Of a stretch of DNA of 33,716 nucleotides, positions 1 through 6,319 are shown piece by piece. The notes under the pieces are model-generated. The model saw only the letters and a list, made by a program, of their open reading frames with translations, made no database searches and had not been told where the DNA came from. The stretch lies in NCBI GenBank assembly GCA_003094555.1, contig NATW01000086.1:1-33716 (forward strand), written 5' to 3'. The translations under genes and the position numbers were made by a program. Source of the DNA: a gamma proteobacterium symbiont of Ctena orbiculata (lineage in GTDB: Bacteria > Pseudomonadota > Gammaproteobacteria > Chromatiales > Chromatiaceae). Numbering within the stretch: the stretch's first letter is position 1; every line of letters starts with the position of its first letter.

Positions 1-1
1 A

Positions 2-1315
2 CAGTGCTCCGACAAAGAGGGTCACCTGAGCTACTTCGCCGGTGTCACCGATCTGGTCTCCATCAAGCAGGCTATGTACTTCAAGGAGCTCAACGACGAT
101 TGCGACACCACCATCCTGTTCGACAACCTGCGCACCCCCGGTGCCGGCGGTGAGGATTTCTACCGCGCCGGTCAAGAGGCGATGGTCACCTTCTCCAAGG
201 GTATCGCCTCAGAGGTCGTTACAGGCGACAGCCTGACAGTTAAGTTCGAGGACAAGATCCTCAACGAAGAGACCGAGATGGTCTGTGACCTGGTGGTCCT
301 GGCCACCGGCATGGAGCCCAACTCCGGTCCCGATCCCTACGCCCAGTTGATGGTGGACGAGGCAGAGGACGAAGAGGAAAAGGCCAAGGCCCAGGCGATG
401 CTTGAGAATGCGCCGCCCTCGATCCTCAACCTGCAGTATCGTCAGGGCACCGATCTGCCCCATCTGAAGAACGGATTCAATGACTCTCACTTCATCTGTT
501 TCCCCTACGAGAGCCGCCGTACCGGCATCTACGCCGCCGGCCCTGTACGCCGTCCCATGGACGCCCAGCAGGCCCGCGACGACGCCACCGGTGCAGCCTT
601 GAAGGCGATCCAGGCGGCTGAGAACGCGGGCAAGGGACGTGCCGCGCACCCCCGCTCCGGCGACCTCTCCTTCCCCAGCTTCCGCAAGGAGGGTTGCACC
701 CAGTGTAAGCGCTGTACCGTTGAGTGCCCCTTCGGCGCCATCAACGAGGACGAGGAAGGCTACCCGATGTACAACGAATCCCGTTGTCGTCGTTGCGGCA
801 CCTGCATGGGCGCCTGCCCGGTGCGGGTCATCTCCTTCGAGAACTACTCGGTGGAGACCGTCAATCAGCAGATCAAGAACGTGGAGATCCCGGAAGAGTG
901 GGATGAGAAACCCCGTATCCTGGTACTGGCCTGTGAGAACGACGCCTATCCGGCACTCGACCAGGCCGCCCAGGCGGGCGTGGAGATCAACCCCTGGGCG
1001 CGGGTCATACCGGTGCGCTGCCTCGGCTCCGTGAGCCTCTCCTGGGTGACCGACGCCTTGAACAACGGTTATGACGGCATCGTCATGATGGGCTGTCGTC
1101 GTGATGACGACTACCAATGCCACTTTGTACGCGGTTCGGCCATGGCGGCGGAGCGCATGAGCAAGGTGGGTGACACCCTGGATACGCTGAACCTGGAACC
1201 GGAGCGGGTGATCCTGCACGAGGTTGCCATCACCGACGTGGAGCGTGCGCCGCAGTTGATCAACGACATGGCGGAGACCGTCGAGAAGATCGGCCTGAGC
1301 CCGTTCAAGTTCTAA
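2..1315 (+). CDS. qmoB: QmoB, HdrA-like subunit of the quinone-interacting membrane-bound oxidoreductase complex (5' end missing)
   Basis: The reading frame is open from the window edge, so the N-terminal part with the first FAD-binding region is missing. What remains shows the end of an HdrA-type flavoprotein domain (VCDLVVLATGMEP), then two ferredoxin-type [4Fe-4S] motifs (CTQCKRCTVECP and CRRCGTCMGACP), then a C-terminal MvhD/FrhD-like domain (RILVLACENDAYPA, MMGCRRDDDYQCHFVRG). HdrA plus ferredoxin plus MvhD-like is the QmoB layout. In sulfur oxidisers the Qmo complex is thought to carry electrons between adenylylsulfate reductase and the quinone pool. The hdrC-like gene follows after only 11 bases, so the genes are one operon; qmoA is expected just upstream, outside the window. 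An HdrA2-type protein is the alternative, but the aprBA genes nearby favour QmoB. Confidence 0.88.
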   Translation, partial: QCSDKEGHLSYFAGVTDLVSIKQAMYFKELNDDCDTTILFDNLRTPGAGGEDFYRAGQEAMVTFSKGIASEVVTGDSLTVKFEDKILNEETEMVCDLVVLATGMEPNSGPDPYAQLMVDEAEDEEEKAKAQAMLENAPPSILNLQYRQGTDLPHLKNGFNDSHFICFPYESRRTGIYAAGPVRRPMDAQQARDDATGAALKAIQAAENAGKGRAAHPRSGDLSFPSFRKEGCTQCKRCTVECPFGAINEDEEGYPMYNESRCRRCGTCMGACPVRVISFENYSVETVNQQIKNVEIPEEWDEKPRILVLACENDAYPALDQAAQAGVEINPWARVIPVRCLGSVSLSWVTDALNNGYDGIVMMGCRRDDDYQCHFVRGSAMAAERMSKVGDTLDTLNLEPERVILHEVAITDVERAPQLINDMAETVEKIGLSPFKF

Positions 1316-1326
1316 GGGGATAGAAA

Positions 1327-1950
1327 ATGAGTGATTTGAATACCGCAATGATCGAAAAGTATCGCAGCAGCTTCTTGAAAGAGGTTGAGGCGAATGTGGA
1401 GGAGGGAGAATGGGTCAAGATGTGCATGCAGTGCGGCGTCTGCTCCGGCTCTTGCCCGCTGGGTAAGCATTGGGATCATCCCCCACAGGAACTCTTCATG
1501 ATGATCCGCGCCAACAAGCGCGACGAGGTGCTGGGCACCGATTCCATGTGGATGTGCACCTCCTGCTACAACTGCATCGCCCGCTGCCCCCGCGGCCTGC
1601 CGATCACCCACATCATGCACGGCCTGGCGGTCTACTCGAAGCGCCTCGGCCTGGTGCAGAAGAAACAGCCCACCGCTGAGTTCTCGCAGATCTTCTGGGA
1701 CAACCTGATGAAAAAAGGTCGCGTCAACGAACTGAAACTCGGTCTCTCCATGTACTTCAAGGACGGTTTCGGCCAGGGCATCAAGAACGCCATGGCGAAT
1801 CAGAAACTGGGCCAGAACATGATGAAGGCCAAGCGTATGAACGCCATGGAGTTCTTTGGCGGACACAGCGTGAAGGATCTCTCCGGCTTCCAGAAGATGG
1901 TGAAGAAGGCCCAGGAGATCGAAGAAGGCAACCTGAAAGACGCGAAGTGA
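1327..1950 (+). CDS. hdrC: HdrC-like iron-sulfur subunit of the Qmo/Hdr complex
   Basis: This 207-residue protein carries two classical [4Fe-4S] motifs, Cys33-36-39-43 (CMQCGVCSGSCP) and Cys77-80-83-87 (CTSCYNCIARCP), as in the HdrC subunit of heterodisulfide reductase. It has no membrane helices, so it corresponds to the HdrC-like front half of QmoC without the cytochrome b part. It should pass electrons between QmoB and the HdrB-like partner in the cytoplasm. The start is backed by AAGGGGAT five bases before the ATG. It sits 11 bases after qmoB and 12 bases before hdrB. Replacement of qmoC by hdrCB is known from some sulfur oxidisers and Gram-positive sulfate reducers; the role here is inferred from context. 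Confidence 0.88.
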   Translation: MSDLNTAMIEKYRSSFLKEVEANVEEGEWVKMCMQCGVCSGSCPLGKHWDHPPQELFMMIRANKRDEVLGTDSMWMCTSCYNCIARCPRGLPITHIMHGLAVYSKRLGLVQKKQPTAEFSQIFWDNLMKKGRVNELKLGLSMYFKDGFGQGIKNAMANQKLGQNMMKAKRMNAMEFFGGHSVKDLSGFQKMVKKAQEIEEGNLKDAK

Positions 1951-1962
1951 GGAACGACCGAC

Positions 1963-2862
1963 ATGGCTAAGATAGAACTATCATTCTACCCGGGTTGCTC
2001 CTCACAAAAGGGCGCCACCTCATCCAACTATTTAGTCTCCGCGCAGACCATGTGCGAGGAGCTGGACATCCAGCTCAACGAGATCCCCGACTGGAACTGC
2101 TGCGGCGCCTCCATCGGCTACGGCGGTGGCGGCGAACTGCCCCGTCTGGCCCTCTCCGCCCGCAACATCGCGCTGTCCGAGGAGCACAACTCCGGCCAGG
2201 AGATCGTCGCCACCTGCGCCGCCTGCTGGCTCTCCACCCGGGAGGCCAAGGAGCGTCTTCACGAAGACGAGCAGATGTTCAAGGACGCCAACGCCGCCCT
2301 CTCCGAGGCCGGTCTGAAATACCAGGGCGAAGCCAACGTGCGCCACATGGTGGAAGTGCTGGTGGAAGACATCGGTTTCGACGGCATCAAATCCAAGGTC
2401 AAAAAGCCCCTGGAGGGCCTCAAGATCGCCGGTTACGTAGGCTGCCAGACCAATCGTCCCTTCGGTATTGCCGGCGAGTCCTTCGAAAACCCCCAGTATC
2501 TGGACAAGATCGTGGAGAGTGTCGGCGCTGATTCGATTCCCACCTACGAGAAAAAGGTCCAGTGCTGCGGCGGCGCCCTCGCCTTCTCCGAGCCCGAAAA
2601 GTCCCAGGAGATGATCAAGGGCATCATCGAAGCGGCCTACGACAACGGCGCCGACATGATCGTCACCCCCTGCCCCCTGTGTCAGGCCAATGTGGAGATC
2701 TACCAGGACAACATCAATGACACCTACGGCACCAAGTTCAACATGCCGGTGGTCTATTACTCTACCTTGATGAGTGTCGCCTTCGGGCGTAGTGCCAAGG
2801 ATGCCGCCCTCGACGGCCAGGTGATCCCGGCCAAGCAGCTTGAAGAAATCGCTAATAAATAA
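1963..2862 (+). CDS. hdrB: HdrB-like subunit with two CCG domains
   Basis: The 299-residue protein has two complete CCG (cysteine-rich) domains: Cys12, Cys46-Cys47, Cys85-x2-Cys88, and Cys161, Cys201-Cys202, Cys237-x2-Cys240. In methanogen HdrB such motifs bind the non-cubane [4Fe-4S] clusters that reduce a disulfide; both sets are complete here, so the catalytic centres may be present. The natural substrate in sulfur bacteria is not known from the sequence; it could be a disulfide or simply an electron relay for the Qmo complex. It is the last gene of the qmoB-hdrC-hdrB run, with a GAGG ribosome-binding site and an intrinsic terminator 22 bases downstream. Confidence 0.88.
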   Translation: MAKIELSFYPGCSSQKGATSSNYLVSAQTMCEELDIQLNEIPDWNCCGASIGYGGGGELPRLALSARNIALSEEHNSGQEIVATCAACWLSTREAKERLHEDEQMFKDANAALSEAGLKYQGEANVRHMVEVLVEDIGFDGIKSKVKKPLEGLKIAGYVGCQTNRPFGIAGESFENPQYLDKIVESVGADSIPTYEKKVQCCGGALAFSEPEKSQEMIKGIIEAAYDNGADMIVTPCPLCQANVEIYQDNINDTYGTKFNMPVVYYSTLMSVAFGRSAKDAALDGQVIPAKQLEEIANK

Positions 2863-2883
2863 GGCGGTCAAACTTCAGACTTG

Positions 2884-2910
2884 AAAGCCCGCTTAGGCGG
2901 GCTTTTTTTT
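2884..2910 (+). terminator. Intrinsic terminator of the qmo-hdr operon
   Basis: A perfect 9-bp stem (AAAGCCCGC with GCGGGCTTT, loop TTAG) runs directly into a run of eight T. It lies 21 bases after the hdrB stop codon and marks the end of the operon. Confidence 0.93.
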
Positions 2911-3323
2911 GCTTTGGGAAAATTGTGGGGGGCGTGAGAATATGAATCTTTTTATCGCATGTATACAGCTTATCTGAGTTTAAACAGGCTTTGCTGGGGA
3001 GACAAACACGCTGCTTTCTTGCATTGGGTTTAGAAATGGTTTAAATAAACAGTGAAATCCAATTCATGCCAGCACAGGGAACTTTGGAAGTGAATGCAAC
3101 GGATCGGAAAATCCAACCCCGTACCCACACCGCCTCAACCAGTTTGACGTCACAGAAAACTGTCGGGCACATGCCCCTTCAATTAATCAAAGTCCTTATA
3201 TGGTGCTTTAAATATTCACTTGTCGGCATAAGTCATTATTTGTGGCGTCCCCAAAATCCACTGTTATGCGATAAAAATAGAGTCACTAGCAGTGCTTTAT
3301 TGTAAAACACTGGGGATATGCAT
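2911..3323. other. AT-rich intergenic region before the DUF4062 gene
   Basis: About 410 bases after the terminator hold no convincing gene. Base composition shifts sharply to AT-rich here, matching the DUF4062 gene that follows. A 79-codon open frame at 3066-3305 has no family resemblance and no good ribosome-binding site. The region presumably contains the promoter of the next gene, but no box close to consensus stands out. Confidence 0.5.
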
Positions 3324-4910
3324 ATGAAAAGTAATGGTTTGTATGAGCAAGAAAGAAAATACCAAGTATTTATAAGTTCGCCATTCAGCTTGCAGGAAGT
3401 GAGGCAGCAGGTGTTTCGCGCCGTATTGATGACAAATCACATTCCGATCAGAATGGAAGAGACTCCCGCCACTAGTAGAGCCACCAGAGAAGTCATTAAA
3501 AGCGCCATTCAGAAATCTGACATTTATGTACTGATTTTAGGTTGCCGTTATGGATCGTTAATGCATGATGAAGGCGGCAATATGAGTTTTACGGAGTGGG
3601 AGTATAATCAGGCGGTTGCCTCGGGTGCCGAAATATTGATTTACTTGTTGAACGAAACTGAAATACGAGAAAAAAGACGTTTGTTAGACGGAGAAAAAAA
3701 GCATGATTCGGAAGAACTTAAGAATGAAGATAAGTTTTGGCGCTTTTACAATATGCTTCGAGAGGGCGATCATTTCGATAATATATGGACAGAACAAGAT
3801 TACCCTGCTCTTTCTGGCGCAGTTGGTATCTCTGTCAACAATACGGCAACAGAGTTATTTAAGAAGAGTCCTGATAGAGGGTTGATACCAGCATCTAGTG
3901 CTCAGACCCTTGATATATTCACTAAAGCTTTAAAGAATGAGTTAAGAGCCGACGTTCATTATAGATTTAATAAATTCGTTGAGCTCGACGATAGGTGCGC
4001 AGATAGCAAGGCAGAAAAAAAAGCGCTAGCTAAGCATTTTGTTACGTATTATATAGAGCGTATCGCAAGCAAGAATGTAAACCTCTATTTTGATACAGGC
4101 TCCACTTCTTCATATGTGGCAAAAGAACTAGGCATTGAAGTAAAGCGTGCCAAGCATAGGGCATACTCGTCGCAGAAACTGATTTCTTCTGTATCCACTA
4201 ATTGTGCATTAACATTTCTACATTTGTGGCTGAGTAGCGACATACCCGCTACCATGTTCCCTGAAGGCCCTGTTGAAGCGCCCTATGGAGCATCTCATGG
4301 GCCACTATCTCTATATGGTGAAGAGTCTTCAAGTCAACAGGCGGACTATTGCCGTTTGGAATTATCACCAGCAGAACAAAAAAGAATCGCAAGCTTGATC
4401 AAGCTATCCCCGCGACTAAACCATGGAAAAGAAACCCCGGTTTTAATTATTGGCGGAGTGTCTGGTGTGAAGATTGCGGATACGCCCGAACCGGTTACTG
4501 ATGACGCTTCCAATTTCTTCATAGATGAGGAAATAAGGGCTTGTATAAAGAGATACCGAGGCTTTCATGTAGGTGATTACCACAGCATGCTGTTCAAACG
4601 GTATTTGTATGAAACAGGATTACCGATAGTCGTTTGCATGCACTACAACAAGATCCATCAGCCGATCAAAGTAGGGAAATGTCACCTTGTGTTTGATGAT
4701 GCATACTCGTGGGAACAATTTTTAGAAAACTACCCATTCGCGCTGTGCATTGGATATGACCACAACGATGAGTCAGAAGTCAAAGATGTTTTGGATGAAC
4801 TAGCTTTGACTCCGTTGATTCCACAGCGTCATGACGGGTCAAGAAAACGAGCGATATTAGTGGGGAACAAGAAGTATCTAGAATGGGAAGATAGCATAAC
4901 AAAGGCATAA
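3324..4910 (+). CDS. DUF4062 domain fused to a DeoR-type (ISOCOT-like) effector domain; possible defence or stress protein
   Basis: The N-terminal ~110 residues match DUF4062: YQVFISSPFSLQEVRQQ, then IPIRME, SDIYVLILGCRYGS and the acidic MSFTEWEYNQA. DUF4062 is a presumed Rossmann-like domain often found in front of NACHT/STAND ATPases and TPRs. The C-terminal ~300 residues look unlike those. From about residue 235 they follow the DeoR C-terminal sensor fold: a helix with AKHFVTYYIERI, then VNLYFDTGSTSSYVAKEL (compare the DeoR pattern of LDxGTT), STNCALTFL, GPVEAPYGASHGPL, and a late SMLFKRYLYETGLPIVVCMHYNKI block. No helix-turn-helix is visible. The start at 3324 is chosen because GGGG at 3312-3315 lies 8 bases before it; the ATG at 3318 would be too close. 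The gene is monocistronic and AT-rich, suggesting acquisition by transfer. DUF4062 is well supported; the DeoR likeness is by eye; function is unknown. Confidence 0.75.
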   Translation: MKSNGLYEQERKYQVFISSPFSLQEVRQQVFRAVLMTNHIPIRMEETPATSRATREVIKSAIQKSDIYVLILGCRYGSLMHDEGGNMSFTEWEYNQAVASGAEILIYLLNETEIREKRRLLDGEKKHDSEELKNEDKFWRFYNMLREGDHFDNIWTEQDYPALSGAVGISVNNTATELFKKSPDRGLIPASSAQTLDIFTKALKNELRADVHYRFNKFVELDDRCADSKAEKKALAKHFVTYYIERIASKNVNLYFDTGSTSSYVAKELGIEVKRAKHRAYSSQKLISSVSTNCALTFLHLWLSSDIPATMFPEGPVEAPYGASHGPLSLYGEESSSQQADYCRLELSPAEQKRIASLIKLSPRLNHGKETPVLIIGGVSGVKIADTPEPVTDDASNFFIDEEIRACIKRYRGFHVGDYHSMLFKRYLYETGLPIVVCMHYNKIHQPIKVGKCHLVFDDAYSWEQFLENYPFALCIGYDHNDESEVKDVLDELALTPLIPQRHDGSRKRAILVGNKKYLEWEDSITKA

Positions 4911-4912
4911 AC

Positions 4913-4956
4913 TCAGGCCACAAAAAGCGCCGCTTCACTTTGCTTTTTGTGCCTGA
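4913..4956. terminator. Long imperfect hairpin after the DUF4062 gene
   Basis: TCAGGCCACAAAAAGC (4913-4928) pairs with GCTTTTTGTGCCTGA (4942-4956) apart from a single bulged base, with a 13-base loop. It begins 2 bases after the stop codon. The A-run on one arm and T-run on the other could serve as a terminator on either strand, although no separate T-tail follows on the plus strand. Confidence 0.6.
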
Positions 4957-5209
4957 ACTAGCACAACTCTGCCGTTATGTTTTGAACTTCCCCCACCAAA
5001 TCGGAGACCAGGCTACCATCCATTTCAACATCGGTGGTAATGGCGTCATCCATCATGGTGGAATTGAGTTCCAGTTGGAGGCTATCTGTTAACAGTCAGT
5101 AAATTGCGATCAGCTTCACATCACTTATGACATCGATACGTTAATAATTCCATAAGCACGTTTCTTTCTCGAGCATTCAGGGACGAAGCGATAATCATTG
5201 AGATCCCTG

Positions 5210-6244
5210 ATGAAGAAGATTCTCAAACAAAACAAACGTCTGTTTTTCAGCCAGTTGTTGTGGAGCAAACGCATCAACCGGAAATTTATGCCGCATGCCG
5301 GATACATGGGCAATGGCGGAGACATTCACTTGATACTGGGTGTTGATGGCACCGGTATCAATCATTTGATTCAACTTCTGTCACAAGCAGTACCCAACAA
5401 CCGCTTTATTCACAATCCGCTTGCAAAGTTTGAACCCAAACTCACCCTGTCTTACCAAGGTGACAGATTGGCAATTCCCTATCAAAAGGAGTTGACAGCA
5501 GATCACCCCCTGAACCGCGTCTATCGGATTTATGCTGAAGAAAATCTGGCGGAAACCAATTACGATCTGTTACTGATGGAGAACAAAGCAACACCTAGCG
5601 CTTCACTCATTATGAAGGAGACGCATAGCTTACTCGCGACAGAAGCCCTGTTACGGGAATTACAATGTCATACACTGTTCTATATAAGCGATCCCGTCAT
5701 TCTGGCTGAACAGATCTTCTCGCGGGAGGGATTAAATACTTCCTATCTCGAGTCGGAAAGTAAGGCGGTTATGGAATCCCGGTTTCTGAAGCGTTTTCTA
5801 TCTCACGATCTTCGCGCTGTACTACATGCCTATAAACTGATTCAGCGTCTGCCTACAGATCGCCAGCGAAGTATACAGATGAAAGTCTTTACCATCGCCT
5901 TAATCCAGCATATGTTTCGCATGTTGGCTGCTCGCTATCCTGAATTGGCGTCAGTGGTGGATTTTGAGTGTATAGAAAATGATCCCGAACGTTTGCAGTT
6001 CCCTCTTGTCAATTGGTTGGGGTCGAACAGTCTGGAGCACTCAGAACTAATACTCAATAGATCAACCTTCAAGCCGGACGGACAAATGTCTAGACGCTGG
6101 ACACGCTCCTGGCCGGAATCAATCAACACTTTTGATGCACTCACCGCTAAGGATGCGAACCTGGCGTACCAGATCATGATTGATCACGGATTAATGCGTG
6201 ATGAAGGTAAGCACAAAACCTGGGATGAGAGGTTTGCAGTGTGA
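5210..6244 (+). CDS. Sulfotransferase-like P-loop protein
   Basis: The 344-residue protein shows the two landmarks of the sulfotransferase fold. There is a degenerate 5'-phosphosulfate loop near residues 41-55 (LILGVDGTGINHLIQLL, compare GxxRSGTT in classical members), and a downstream MKETH...TLFYISDPVILAEQIF block at about 135-170 that resembles the 3'-phosphate-binding strand usually written as RDP. Here Arg is replaced by Ser. The C-terminal half is helical with no recognised domain. If active it would transfer sulfate from PAPS to a carbohydrate or small molecule, but the altered key residues leave this open. TTG at 5198 is an alternative start; ATG at 5210 is preferred, with a weak GAG 7 bases upstream. 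It has no operon partner and is convergent with sucA. Confidence 0.5.
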   Translation: MKKILKQNKRLFFSQLLWSKRINRKFMPHAGYMGNGGDIHLILGVDGTGINHLIQLLSQAVPNNRFIHNPLAKFEPKLTLSYQGDRLAIPYQKELTADHPLNRVYRIYAEENLAETNYDLLLMENKATPSASLIMKETHSLLATEALLRELQCHTLFYISDPVILAEQIFSREGLNTSYLESESKAVMESRFLKRFLSHDLRAVLHAYKLIQRLPTDRQRSIQMKVFTIALIQHMFRMLAARYPELASVVDFECIENDPERLQFPLVNWLGSNSLEHSELILNRSTFKPDGQMSRRWTRSWPESINTFDALTAKDANLAYQIMIDHGLMRDEGKHKTWDERFAV

Positions 6245-6319
6245 AACAGCATACAGCACAGAGGTCAGAGAGCAACTGCTCCAAATAATCAAGCAGGCAG
6301 AGATACGGCCTTTCTCGAT

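Noticed and set aside
209-1348. Long open frame on the minus strand (379 codons) opposite qmoB
   Set aside because: It is fully antisense to a gene with clear Fe-S and MvhD motifs; its own translation has low complexity and no domain. GC-rich codon bias produces such shadows.
2032-2871. Minus-strand open frame of 279 codons opposite hdrB
   Set aside because: Antisense to a well-supported gene, with a Gly/Val/His-rich translation typical of a shadow frame.
3066-3305. 79-codon open frame before the DUF4062 gene
   Set aside because: No ribosome-binding site, no resemblance to a family and an irregular composition.
4958-5056. Minus-strand frame of 32 residues with a protein-like acidic sequence
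   Set aside because: Too short and closed upstream by a stop codon; may be a gene remnant but cannot be called.
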